Source: Rothia sp035916755
Lineage (GTDB): Bacteria > Actinomycetota > Actinomycetes > Actinomycetales > Micrococcaceae
Assembly (NCBI RefSeq): GCF_035916755.1
Contig: NZ_JAYWIX010000006.1
Location: forward strand, 62,001 to 126,000
Direction: 5' to 3'
DNA length: 64,000 nt
In this document: positions 1 to 7,848 of the stretch, one piece after another
Position numbering within the stretch: position 1 is the first letter of the stretch
How the letters are laid out: each line of letters opens with the position of its first letter
The notes under the pieces: model-generated
What the model was told of the DNA's origin: nothing
Seen by the model: the letters and a program-made list of their open reading frames with translations, nothing else
Databases searched by the model: none
Position numbers and translations under genes: made by a program

Positions 1-641
1 TCAGCTTCGTAGCCAGGGGCGTCGGTGGGTACGATGAAGGCCTTGATCTGCTGGTCGGCGGTGTCGCGGGCCCAGACCAGGGCGAAGTCGGCGATGGTGC
101 CCATGCCGATCCAGCGTTTTTCGCCGTTGATCACCCAGTGTTCGCCGTCAAAGGTGGCGCTGGTTTCGAGGCCGCCGGCGATATCGGAGCCGTGGTCGGG
201 CTCGGTCAGGGCAAAGGCGCCGGTGAGTTCAAAGCTTTCGAGTTTCGAGAGCATCTCGGCTTTCTGCTCGTTGGAGCCGAGAATGTTGATCATGCCGAGC
301 ACCAGCTCGTTGTGAATACCGACCAGGGCTGAGAGCGAGACGTCTACCCGGGTCACTTCTGCGTAGACCAGGCCGCGGAAGAGCCAGGAGGTGCCGCTGG
401 TTTCAAGGCGGGCCAGACCCACTTCAGCCATGCCTTCGAGCAGGTGCAGGGGGAATTCTTCGGTGTTCCAGTAGTCAACGATTTGGGGGCGTACTTCTTC
501 TTGCAGGTAGGTGCGGATGCGCAAGAACCACTCTTTTTCGTGGTCGGGTAGCAGATTGAGAACGCCGAAGGGGTCGATGTCGGGGAAGGGCAGGGGCTTT
601 TCGGGTGGGTTTTTGACCATTCCGCGGATGTGGGTGCTCAT
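1..641 (-). CDS. Acyl-CoA dehydrogenase, 3' part outside window
   Basis: This is the N-terminal 213 residues of an acyl-CoA dehydrogenase flavoprotein; the gene runs off the left edge. The protein starts MSTHIRGMVKNPPEKPLP and contains the typical segment ALTEPDHGSDIAGG followed by GEKRWIGMGTIADF, where the family binds FAD and the acyl-CoA. The catalytic Glu lies in the missing part. The ATG at 641 follows AGGAG with about nine bases between. The N-terminal style resembles glutaryl-CoA or crotonobetainyl-CoA type dehydrogenases, but the exact substrate cannot be told. It is divergent from the acyl-CoA ligase at 930, so the two may act on the same CoA ester. Confidence 0.85.
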   Translation of the reverse strand, partial: MSTHIRGMVKNPPEKPLPFPDIDPFGVLNLLPDHEKEWFLRIRTYLQEEVRPQIVDYWNTEEFPLHLLEGMAEVGLARLETSGTSWLFRGLVYAEVTRVDVSLSALVGIHNELVLGMINILGSNEQKAEMLSKLESFELTGAFALTEPDHGSDIAGGLETSATFDGEHWVINGEKRWIGMGTIADFALVWARDTADQQIKAFIVPTDAPGYEA

Positions 642-831
642 AGGGTAGCTCTCCTGTGCAACGTCGTCGTATGCAACTCACGGGCGGGGTTCACCCGCAC
701 TTTTTGTGTGAGTCAAGCCATATTTAGCTCTGAATGTACTCCACCCTGGGGGCCGTCGGGTAGCTTTTGGGGGAATTAATTGGTTCGTTACGCACAGACA
801 GGCTCGCCTTCGTTGATTTTTCCACAGGGTC

Positions 832-861
832 TTGGCAGGGGTGCCACCCCTCCCTTATAGT
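832..861 (+). promoter_or_regulatory. Putative sigma-70 promoter of acyl-CoA ligase gene
   Basis: TTGGCA at 832-837 and TATAGT at 856-861 are 18 bases apart and lie about 70 bases before the ligase start. The rest of the 642-929 spacer holds nothing else I can name. Confidence 0.4.
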
Positions 862-929
862 GACTCACAGCACCCTGTCGTGACCCATGCCACTATTCTT
901 GCGTGGCTTATTGCCGAAAGAGGTTACTC

Positions 930-2699
930 ATGAGCGTTACCGAAGAGTTCCGCACCATTCGCGATCAGCTTGTTGCCCTGCGTGAAGACTACGCCGCTGC
1001 GCGCAAACAGTTCACTTGGCCCCGGTTTGAGTATTTCAACTTCGCCCTCGACTGGTTTGATCAGGTAGCTGCCAGCGAGGAACGCAAGGACGCCCCCGCC
1101 CTGATTATCGCGGAGCAAGACGGTTCCAGCGTGAGCGTGAGCTACGCAGAAATGTCTCAGCGGTCAGCACAGGTAGCTAACTGGCTACGGTCGGTAGGCG
1201 TGAAGCGCGGCGACCGTGTGATTCTCATGCTGGGCAACCAGGTAGAGCTCTGGGAGCTCGTGCTCGCCGGCATCAAGCTGGGCATTATTCTTATGCCTTC
1301 CACCGAGATGCTTGAGCCGGTTGACCTCGACGAACGCATCAGCCGTGGCACGGTCGAATGGGTCATTACCAACAGCAAGAACGTGCCCAAATTCGAACGG
1401 GTTGAGGGCAACTTCACCGTGATCGAAACAGACGGTAAGACCGAGGGGGCCCTGACCAAGCACCCCCACCTGAACTACCTGGATGCGGCGTCCGCTCCCA
1501 CCGATTTCACCCCGGACGCCCCCACCCGGGGCGACGAGCCCCTGCTCTGGTACTTCACCTCGGGCACCACCTCGCGGGCCAAGATGGTGGAGCACACCCA
1601 CACCTCCTACCCGGTGGGCCACCTTTCGACCATGTACTGGATTGGTATGGGCCCCGGCGACGTGCACCTGAATGTGGCCTCACCAGGCTGGGCCAAGCAC
1701 GCCTGGTCCAACATTTTTACCCCCTGGATTGCCGAGGCAACCGTCTTTATCTACAACTACTCCCGCTTCGACGCTGCTGCCCTCATGCAGAACATGGAGA
1801 AGTTCGGGGTCACCAGCTTCTGCGCCCCGCCCACCGTCTGGCGCATGCTCATTCAGGCCGACCTGGGCCAGCTGGCAACCCCGCCCACCAAGGTCGTTGC
1901 CGCAGGTGAACCGCTGAACCCCGAGGTAATTTCCAAGGTGAAAACCGCCTGGGGTGTGGATATTCGAGACGGCTTTGGGCAGACCGAGTCCACCGTGCAG
2001 ATTGCCAATACGCCCGGCCAGCCCATCAAGATTGGCGCTATGGGCAAGCCCCTGCCCGGCTACGACATTGTGCTGATTGACCCGGCTACCGATGAGATTT
2101 CTGAGACCGAAGGTGAGATTTGTATCCGCCTGAGCGATGCCCGCCCCCTGGGCCTGATGACCCAGTACAAGGGCGACCCCGAAAAGACCGAGGACACCAT
2201 GCGCGGGGGCTTCTACCACACCGGCGATATTGCCGAGCGGGACGAGAACGGGGTGCTCACCTATGTGGGCCGCGCCGACGACGTCTTCAAGGCCTCCGAC
2301 TACAAGCTCTCCCCCTTTGAACTGGAGTCCGTGGTCATTGAGCACCCGGCTGTGGCTGAGGCTGCGGTGGTTCCGTCGCCCGACGAGATCCGCCTGGCGG
2401 TACCCAAGGCCTACATTGTGCTGGCCGCTGGGCACGAGCCAACGGCTGAGACTGCTAAGGATATTCTCAAGTACGCCCGCGACCACCTGGCTGCCTACAA
2501 GCGGGTGCGACGCATCGAGTTCTACGAGCTGCCCAAGACCATTTCGGGCAAGATTCGCCGTGTGGAACTGCGTGCCCGTGAGAACGAGTTCCACGGCCGC
2601 CACGGTGAGAAGACCGCAGCAGCTCTGGCCGCCCGCACCACCACCGAGGGCTACGGCCACGAGTTCGCCGACACGGACTTCCCGGACCTCAAGGGCTAG
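930..2699 (+). CDS. AMP-forming acyl-CoA synthetase (medium-chain/benzoate-CoA ligase type)
   Basis: ANL-superfamily ligase of 589 residues that would activate a carboxylic acid with ATP and join it to CoA. The AMP-binding signature LWYFTSGTTSRAKMVEHTH is complete, followed by DGFGQTEST and YHTGDIAERDENG, and the C-terminal catalytic lysine region ELPKTISGKIRRVELR. Spacing of motifs resembles the medium-chain acyl-CoA synthetase (ACSM) and benzoate-CoA ligase branch rather than PaaK, which is shorter. ATG 930 is chosen because AAAGAGG lies 6 bases upstream; the ORF is open to 903 but has no ribosome site there. Its substrate may be an aryl or branched acid, given the paa and valine genes nearby; this is inference. 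Confidence 0.85.
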   Translation: MSVTEEFRTIRDQLVALREDYAAARKQFTWPRFEYFNFALDWFDQVAASEERKDAPALIIAEQDGSSVSVSYAEMSQRSAQVANWLRSVGVKRGDRVILMLGNQVELWELVLAGIKLGIILMPSTEMLEPVDLDERISRGTVEWVITNSKNVPKFERVEGNFTVIETDGKTEGALTKHPHLNYLDAASAPTDFTPDAPTRGDEPLLWYFTSGTTSRAKMVEHTHTSYPVGHLSTMYWIGMGPGDVHLNVASPGWAKHAWSNIFTPWIAEATVFIYNYSRFDAAALMQNMEKFGVTSFCAPPTVWRMLIQADLGQLATPPTKVVAAGEPLNPEVISKVKTAWGVDIRDGFGQTESTVQIANTPGQPIKIGAMGKPLPGYDIVLIDPATDEISETEGEICIRLSDARPLGLMTQYKGDPEKTEDTMRGGFYHTGDIAERDENGVLTYVGRADDVFKASDYKLSPFELESVVIEHPAVAEAAVVPSPDEIRLAVPKAYIVLAAGHEPTAETAKDILKYARDHLAAYKRVRRIEFYELPKTISGKIRRVELRARENEFHGRHGEKTAAALAARTTTEGYGHEFADTDFPDLKG

Positions 2700-2720
2700 G
2701 CAAGCTATCTCCCTATACAA

Positions 2721-2787
2721 CGAATGTGACTCATATTCCCAGGCGGGCGTTAAAACAACACCCTTTTGGGAATATGAGTCACATTCG
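2721..2787. terminator. Long perfect hairpin after ligase gene
   Basis: Arms 2721-2741 and 2767-2787 are perfectly complementary over 21 bases (starting CGAATGTGACTCATATTCCC on the left) with a 25-base loop. It sits 21 bases after the ligase stop, so it probably ends that transcript, though no T-run follows. Confidence 0.55.
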
Positions 2788-2798
2788 TGGTGGGGTGT

Positions 2799-3149
2799 AT
2801 GGACCCAGCGGGATTAGCTACCCAGGTTGGCCTCAACTCTTGTTACATTCTCTGCCTCAATATAGGGGGATCCATCGACGACATTCACAATGCGAATTTT
2901 GCTGACCTTAATCTTGGCATAGGTATAGGTCCTCGAGGTGCAGCTGAAGTATACTTCATGGACAGCGAATCCGACCCCAATGGTGAATTCAGTATTACCG
3001 GAAACGGAAGCTGTTCAGCCGCTCTGGGTATTGGCCTAGGATTCGGTTTGAGCTTCCCGCCCAAAAGCGGAGCCATCGGCGGCGTTGCTGGGCTTGGCCT
3101 TGGTTGCAGTGCAAACCTTAGCTTCAACATTCCTCTACCCGTTAGCTAG
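2799..3149 (+). CDS. Small Gly-rich protein of unknown function, possibly a remnant
   Basis: An ORF of 116 residues from ATG 2799 (GTG 2787 is an alternative but lies inside the hairpin arm). The product alternates glycine and hydrophobic residues, for example GIGLGFGLSFPP and GVAGLGLGCSANLSF, with four cysteines and no clear signal peptide or membrane helix. The DNA is visibly less GC-rich than its neighbours. GGGG before the ATG is a weak ribosome site. I do not recognise a family. It could be the C-terminal end of a larger secreted or toxin protein whose front has been lost, or a small secreted protein paired with the two membrane proteins that follow. Confidence 0.4.
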   Translation: MDPAGLATQVGLNSCYILCLNIGGSIDDIHNANFADLNLGIGIGPRGAAEVYFMDSESDPNGEFSITGNGSCSAALGIGLGFGLSFPPKSGAIGGVAGLGLGCSANLSFNIPLPVS

Positions 3150-3166
3150 ATAATTAGGATACCGAA

Positions 3167-3406
3167 TTGATTCATCAATATGTATATAGTGGATTTATTA
3201 TTGCATCCTTTTTCACAATACCCTTCTTCTATTTTCGCACCCGAAAGAATATCAGGGAAGGAAACCCGGCAGTCTGGCCAGAAACCATGATTTTCAAAAA
3301 CCCTACCCCGGCAGGCAGATACCTCACAATGGTAGGGCCTAGCGTCCTTTGCTTATTCGGTTGCCTCTACCTACTACTTTTCGGACAATACGGACTACTA
3401 AAATGA
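3167..3406 (+). CDS. Small two-helix membrane protein, unknown
   Basis: A 79-residue protein starting at TTG 3167, with AGGA six bases upstream. Two hydrophobic segments are visible, about residues 7-23 (SGFIIASFFTIPFFYF) and 55-73 (MVGPSVLCLFGCLYLLLFG), with a charged stretch RTRKNIREG between them. Its stop overlaps the start of the next gene by four bases (ATGA), which implies coupled translation. No family recognised. Small paired membrane proteins behind a Gly-rich protein could be immunity or anchoring proteins, but that is only a guess. Confidence 0.5.
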   Translation: MIHQYVYSGFIIASFFTIPFFYFRTRKNIREGNPAVWPETMIFKNPTPAGRYLTMVGPSVLCLFGCLYLLLFGQYGLLK

Positions 3407-3624
3407 ACAACAAAGACATCATGAAAAAGATGTTTACCTCAAAAACCTACTGGGCAGGCGCTCTACTCGCTATTACCGGCTTCATCATGCTCGGCTACCA
3501 CGGCTACAAACACAATGAGCTCTTCATCCCCGGCCTCATCCTCTTCCTCATAGGCTTTGCCATCCATGGCTACAGCACCATCCGCGCCATGGCAATGATG
3601 CGCAGAAACCCCAAAGAAAAATAA
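3403..3624 (+). CDS. Small two-helix membrane protein, unknown
   Basis: A 73-residue protein beginning MNNKDIMKKMFTSK at ATG 3403, overlapping the previous stop by four bases. Two membrane segments are clear: about residues 17-33 (WAGALLAITGFIMLGY) and 42-58 (FIPGLILFLIGFAIHGY), with basic ends. Probably co-translated with the 79-residue membrane protein. A 26-bp perfect hairpin follows directly. Function unknown. Confidence 0.55.
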   Translation: MNNKDIMKKMFTSKTYWAGALLAITGFIMLGYHGYKHNELFIPGLILFLIGFAIHGYSTIRAMAMMRRNPKEK

Positions 3625-3688
3625 CACCCCCTTGGTTCTCTCTTGACCCCAAGAAAATCAAGGGGGTCAAGAGAGAACCAAGGGGGTG
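3625..3688. terminator. 26-bp perfect hairpin, bidirectional terminator
   Basis: Arms 3625-3650 and 3663-3688 match perfectly over 26 bases around a 12-base loop. It lies immediately after the small membrane protein gene and just before the stop of the convergent hydrolase gene, so it can end transcripts from both sides. No T-run is needed for such stable stems in high-GC actinobacteria, but function is inferred. Confidence 0.65.
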
Positions 3689-3708
3689 AGGTAGCAGGCA
3701 GTACCCGG

Positions 3709-4797
3709 CTAGGACTTTAGACCCAGCTCCCCCGCCTTCGTGGGGGTGAAGAATGCCAGGACGCTCTCGCGCGGGACCTCCGCCAGGCTGGCAGGGGACC
3801 ACTGCGGGTTGCGGTCCTTATCGACCACCTGAGCCCGGATGCCCTCGCGCATATCGTGATGGGCCAGGGCGTTACAGGAGGTCACAAAGTCCTGATTCAG
3901 GGTTTCTGCCAGGCTCTGGCTACCGGCCCGACGCACAGCCTCCAGGGCCACCTTCATACCGGTCGGCCCGTTCTTCTGCAGGGCCGCCAGAACCGTACCA
4001 GCGAACTCGGCACCGTCCGCCCCCGAATCAGCCACCGCCTGGACCTTCTCAAGGATTTCCTCAACGGTATCAGCGGCAAAAGCACCCTCAATCCAGTGGG
4101 CGTTCTCCACGAGCGGGGAGGGAGGCACATCAGCAGCAAAGCCCTCGATGACGCGGGTGACGGCGTCCGCCCCCTCGACATTCTCAAGGGCAGCGACCAG
4201 GTCATCGAGCTTCTCAGACGGCACGAAATGATCAGCCATGCCGACGGCGAGCGCGTCCGCCCCGGTCACGTGCAGGCCGGTGACGGCCATAAGGGTGCCC
4301 AGGTTCTGCGGGGCGCGGGCCAGGATGTTGAGGCCCCCCACGTCGGGGCAGAAGCCGATGACGGTTTCGGGCATGCCGGTGCGGGTGCGTTCGGTGACGA
4401 TGCGGTGGGAGCTATGGGCTGAGACGCCCACGCCGCCGCCCAGCACCAGGCCGTCCATGAGGGCGATGAAGGGCTTGGGGTAGCGGGCGATACGCAGGTC
4501 CAGGGTGTATTCCACTCGGAAGAAGTCCACGCCCTGATCCGGGTTTTCGCCGGTGGCCTTGTAGAGGGCCACCACGTCACCGCCTGCGCAAAGACCCCGC
4601 TCACCGGCGCCGCGCAGGAGCACGGCGGTGATGCCGGCGTCCTGTTCGAAGTCGTCCAGGGCTACGTTGATCAGCTCCATCATCTCGGCGTTGAGGGCAT
4701 TGACCGCGCGCGGACGGTTGAGGGTGATAACCCCCAGGCTGCCGCGTTTTTCGGTCAGGACGCTCTCGGTCGGCTGGGTGCCGGGCGTATCGGTCAC
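3709..4797 (-). CDS. 3-hydroxyisobutyryl-CoA hydrolase / enoyl-CoA hydratase family
   Basis: A 362-residue crotonase-fold protein. GERGLCAGGDV and MDGLVLGGGVGVSAHSSHRI supply the oxyanion-hole glycines, and GMPETVIGFCPDVGG carries the Glu and Asp typical of the 3-hydroxyisobutyryl-CoA hydrolase branch, as does the length (about 100 residues longer than a plain hydratase). The enzyme frees 3-hydroxyisobutyrate in valine breakdown. GTG 4797 is preceded by AAAGGAGG, which overlaps the stop of the upstream mmsA gene, so the two are translationally coupled. Pairing with mmsA strongly supports a valine/isobutyrate role. Confidence 0.85.
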   Translation of the reverse strand: MTDTPGTQPTESVLTEKRGSLGVITLNRPRAVNALNAEMMELINVALDDFEQDAGITAVLLRGAGERGLCAGGDVVALYKATGENPDQGVDFFRVEYTLDLRIARYPKPFIALMDGLVLGGGVGVSAHSSHRIVTERTRTGMPETVIGFCPDVGGLNILARAPQNLGTLMAVTGLHVTGADALAVGMADHFVPSEKLDDLVAALENVEGADAVTRVIEGFAADVPPSPLVENAHWIEGAFAADTVEEILEKVQAVADSGADGAEFAGTVLAALQKNGPTGMKVALEAVRRAGSQSLAETLNQDFVTSCNALAHHDMREGIRAQVVDKDRNPQWSPASLAEVPRESVLAFFTPTKAGELGLKS

Positions 4798-4809
4798 AGT
4801 GGGCCTCCT

Positions 4810-6309
4810 TTAGTTGCCGGTGGGCATAACGAAGCTGGCACCCTCTTTAATGCCGGAGGGCCAGCGGGATGTTACCGTCTTGGTCTTGGTGTAGAAGCGG
4901 AAAGCATCGGGCCCGTGCTGGTTGAGGTCGCCGAAGCCGGAGGCCTTCCAGCCGCCGAAGGTGTAGTAGGCAATCGGCACGGGAATCGGCACGTTCACAC
5001 CCACCATACCCACATCGACGCGGCGGGCGAATTCGCGGGCGGTATCACCGTCGCGGGTGTAGATGGCAACGCCGTTGCCAAACTCGTGGTTGGTGGGCAG
5101 GGCCAGGGCCTCTTCGAAGTCATCGACGCGCACCACGGAAAGGACGGGGCCGAAGATTTCTTCGCGGTAGATGGACATATCGGTGGTGACCTTATCGAAG
5201 AGGGTAGCGCCGACGTAGTAGCCGCCCTCGTGGCCTTCGACCTTAACGCCGCGTCCGTCCACCAGTAGCTCGGCGCCTTCCTTCTCGCCGGCGGCGATGT
5301 AGCCTTCGATGCGTTCGAGGGCGCTGGCGGCAACGACGGGGCCGAAGTCCGCCTCGGGGTCAAGGGCGTGGCCGACCTTGAGGGTCTTGGTGCGCTCGAC
5401 CAGCTTTTCAACCAGGGCATCGGCGGTGGCCTGACCGACGGGCACAGCCACCGAGATAGCCATGCAGCGTTCACCGGCAGAGCCGAAGGCTGCGCCGATG
5501 AGGGCGTCGGCCGCCTGGTCGAGGTCGGCATCGGGCATGATAATCAGGTGGTTCTTGGCACCGCCGAAGCACTGGGCGCGCTTGCCGGTGCGGGCGGCGT
5601 GCTCGTAGATGCTCTGGGCGATGGGGGTGGAGCCCACGAAGCCGACGGCCTTAATGCGGGGGTCATCGAGCAGGGTATCAACGGCCTCCTTGTCGCCGTT
5701 GACCACGTTGAAGATGCCGTCGGGCAGACCGGCCTCGGTCCAGAGCTCAGCCAGGCGCAGGGGCACGGAGGGGTCACGCTCTGAGGGCTTAAGGACGAAG
5801 GCGTTACCGGCTGCGATTGCGGGGCCGCACTTCCAAAGGGGAATCATGGCCGGGAAGTTAAAGGGGGTGATACCGGCGACCACGCCCAGGGGCTGACGCA
5901 TGGAGTACACGTCGATGCCGGTACCTACGGAGTCGGAGTACTCGCCCTTGAGCAGGTGGGGGGCGGCGGTGGCAAATTCGACGACGTCAAGGCCGCGCTG
6001 GATATCACCGTGGGCGTCGGCTACGGTCTTGCCGTGTTCGAGCGAAAGCATCTCGGCCAGTTCGTCGGCGTTCTGGTTGACCAGGTCCACGAAGCGGTGC
6101 AGAATACGGGCGCGCTTCTGGGGGTTGGTAGCAGCCCACTTGGCCTGGGCTTCTGCGGCGTTGGCGATAACATCGCGCACCTCATCAGCGGACGCCAGGG
6201 GCACCTGGGCCTGCACCTGGCCGGTGCTGGGGTTGTAGACATCGGCGAAACGACCTGAGGTTCCGGGGCGATGGGCGCCGCCGACGTAGTGGGTTAACTG
6301 CTTCGTCAT
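4810..6309 (-). CDS. mmsA: CoA-acylating methylmalonate-semialdehyde dehydrogenase
   Basis: A 499-residue aldehyde dehydrogenase. The segment FGSAGERCMAIS contains the catalytic cysteine and matches the MmsA branch, as do PFNFPAMIPLWKCGPAIAAGN and the C-terminal FGGWKASGFGDLNQHG. It converts methylmalonate or malonate semialdehyde with CoA and NAD to propionyl- or acetyl-CoA, the last committed step of valine catabolism. ATG 6309 follows GGAAGGAGG at good spacing. It leads a two-gene operon with the hydrolase downstream and is divergent from paaA. A perfect 16-bp palindrome lies just upstream. Confidence 0.92.
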   Translation of the reverse strand: MTKQLTHYVGGAHRPGTSGRFADVYNPSTGQVQAQVPLASADEVRDVIANAAEAQAKWAATNPQKRARILHRFVDLVNQNADELAEMLSLEHGKTVADAHGDIQRGLDVVEFATAAPHLLKGEYSDSVGTGIDVYSMRQPLGVVAGITPFNFPAMIPLWKCGPAIAAGNAFVLKPSERDPSVPLRLAELWTEAGLPDGIFNVVNGDKEAVDTLLDDPRIKAVGFVGSTPIAQSIYEHAARTGKRAQCFGGAKNHLIIMPDADLDQAADALIGAAFGSAGERCMAISVAVPVGQATADALVEKLVERTKTLKVGHALDPEADFGPVVAASALERIEGYIAAGEKEGAELLVDGRGVKVEGHEGGYYVGATLFDKVTTDMSIYREEIFGPVLSVVRVDDFEEALALPTNHEFGNGVAIYTRDGDTAREFARRVDVGMVGVNVPIPVPIAYYTFGGWKASGFGDLNQHGPDAFRFYTKTKTVTSRWPSGIKEGASFVMPTGN

Positions 6310-6331
6310 CGAAGCCTCCTTCCGTGAGGGC

Positions 6332-6347
6332 GCACAGATTTCTGTGC
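6332..6347. promoter_or_regulatory. Palindromic operator candidate before mmsA
   Basis: GCACAGATTTCTGTGC is a perfect 7-2-7 palindrome 23 bases upstream of the mmsA start, about where its transcript would begin. It is a likely repressor site, but the regulator is not identifiable. Confidence 0.45.
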
Positions 6348-6407
6348 ATCAGCTCACACGATACAGAAAAAATAGACGGGTGCATAGAGGCCAATCCCAA
6401 GATTACG

Positions 6408-6452
6408 CTTGACCGTGATGTGGTCAAGACTATATTCTGAACGAACGGTCAG
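6408..6452 (+). promoter_or_regulatory. Promoter and operators of the paa operon
   Basis: TTGACC (6409-6414) and TATATT (6431-6436) form a good promoter with 16-base spacing. The -35 is embedded in the inverted repeat CTTGACC...GGTCAAG (6408-6414 and 6422-6428). Right after the -10, TGAACGAACGGTCA (6438-6451) is an imperfect palindrome of the kind bound by TetR-family regulators such as PaaR; that assignment is inference from motif style. No paaR gene lies in the window. Confidence 0.55.
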
Positions 6453-6511
6453 TAATTAGTGCAGATGGGGCTGCCTCGCCCCGAGCAGCCCGCACCCGCA
6501 AGGAGCCAGAC

Positions 6512-7534
6512 ATGACTTCAACGACGAAGAACCCCGATCTCTCCCCCGTCGCCGACGCCCCCGCCCAGGCGGGCGAGAACGTCCTCAACGAAGAAGCCGA
6601 GCAGGCCTACTTCGACAAGCTCATCGCCGAAGACTCCCGCGTCGAACCCCGCGACTGGATGCCCGAAAAGTACCGCAAGACCCTCACCCGCCAGGTCTCC
6701 CAGCACGCCCACTCCGAAATCATCGGTATGCAGCCCGAAGCCAACTGGATTACCCGCGCTCCCTCCCTCAAGCGCAAGGCCATTCTCATGGCTAAGGTGC
6801 AGGACGAAGCCGGTCACGGCCTCTACCTCTACTCCGCCGCCGAAACCCTCGGCACCCCCCGCCACATCCTCAACGAGCAGCTGCTCGAAGGCCGCGCGAA
6901 GTATTCCTCTATCTTTAACTACCCCGCCCGCACCTGGGCAGATATGGGCGCTATCGGCTGGCTGGTCGACGGGGCCGCTATCTGCAACCAGGTTCCCCTC
7001 TGCCGCGCCTCCTACGGCCCCTACGGTCGCGCCATGGTGCGCATCTGCAAGGAAGAATCCTTCCACCAGCGCCAGGGCTGGGAAATCCTCTACGAGCTCT
7101 CCCACGGCACCCCCGCCCAGAAGAAGATGGCCCAGGACGCCGTCAACCGCTTCTACGGCCCCGCCCTGCAGATGTTTGGCCCGCCGGACGCCGACTCCCC
7201 CAACTCCCAGCAGTCCATGGCGTGGAACATCAAGCGCTTCTCCAACGACGAGCTGCGCCAGCGCTTCATCGACATGCTGGTCCCCCAGGCAGAAGCCCTC
7301 GGCCTCACCCTGCCCGACCCCGACCTCAAGTGGAACGAAGAACGCGGCCACTACGACTACGGGCCGCTGGACTGGGACGAGTTCAACTCCGTCATCTCGG
7401 GTAACGGCCCCTGCAACGTCCAGCGCATGCAACGCCGCCGTGCCGCCCACGAAGAAGGCGCCTGGGTGCGCGAAGCCGCCGCCGAATACGCCCGCAAAAC
7501 CACAGAACAGCACTCCGAACTGCTAGGAGCCTAA
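6512..7534 (+). CDS. paaA: Phenylacetyl-CoA 1,2-epoxidase catalytic subunit PaaA
   Basis: A 340-residue diiron monooxygenase subunit. Ferritin-like iron ligands are visible: Glu69 in HSEIIG, Glu99 and His102 in DEAGHG, Glu182 and His185 in EESFHQRQG. With PaaB, PaaC and PaaE it inserts one oxygen atom from O2 into the ring of phenylacetyl-CoA. First gene of a compact operon; paaB begins three bases after its stop. The N-terminal 45 residues are Pro/Ala-rich and longer than in enteric PaaA. A GCAAGGAG ribosome site precedes the ATG. Confidence 0.96.
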   Translation: MTSTTKNPDLSPVADAPAQAGENVLNEEAEQAYFDKLIAEDSRVEPRDWMPEKYRKTLTRQVSQHAHSEIIGMQPEANWITRAPSLKRKAILMAKVQDEAGHGLYLYSAAETLGTPRHILNEQLLEGRAKYSSIFNYPARTWADMGAIGWLVDGAAICNQVPLCRASYGPYGRAMVRICKEESFHQRQGWEILYELSHGTPAQKKMAQDAVNRFYGPALQMFGPPDADSPNSQQSMAWNIKRFSNDELRQRFIDMLVPQAEALGLTLPDPDLKWNEERGHYDYGPLDWDEFNSVISGNGPCNVQRMQRRRAAHEEGAWVREAAAEYARKTTEQHSELLGA

Positions 7535-7536
7535 CC

Positions 7537-7848
7537 ATGACCGACAACATCACACACCTACCCGAATCCAACGAATGGCCCCTCTGGGAGGTCTTCGTCC
7601 GCTCATCCCGCGGCCTCTCCCACGTACACGCAGGCTCCCTGCACGCCCCCGACGCCACCATGGCCCTGCGCAACGCCCGCGACCTCTACACCCGCCGCAA
7701 CGAGGGCACCAGTGTCTGGGTTGTACCCGCCGAAGCTATCCTGGCCTCCGACCCCGACTCCAAGGGTGGCTTCTTTGAATCGTCCCAGGGCAAGAGCTAC
7801 CGCCACGCCACCTACTACACCAAGAGCGAAGGGGTAAAGCACCTATGA
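7537..7848 (+). CDS. paaB: Phenylacetyl-CoA epoxidase subunit PaaB
   Basis: A 103-residue protein of normal PaaB length, with the conserved EWPLWEVFVRSSRGLSHVHAGSLHAPD and the WVVPAEAI segment. PaaB is a small structural subunit that bridges PaaAC pairs in the epoxidase complex. It starts two bases after the paaA stop and its end overlaps paaC by four bases (ATGA), so all are co-translated. Confidence 0.95.
   Translation: MTDNITHLPESNEWPLWEVFVRSSRGLSHVHAGSLHAPDATMALRNARDLYTRRNEGTSVWVVPAEAILASDPDSKGGFFESSQGKSYRHATYYTKSEGVKHL

Noticed and set aside
930..2699. Ligase as PaaK (phenylacetate-CoA ligase)
   Set aside because: Too long and its motifs follow the ACSM/benzoate-CoA ligase pattern rather than PaaK.
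1680..2720. 346-codon open frame opposite the acyl-CoA ligase
   Set aside because: Shadow frame without a family pattern; ligase motifs on the other strand are complete.
6518..7513. 331-codon open frame opposite paaA
   Set aside because: Gly/Val-rich antisense shadow of a high-GC gene; paaA has catalytic residues and an operon context.
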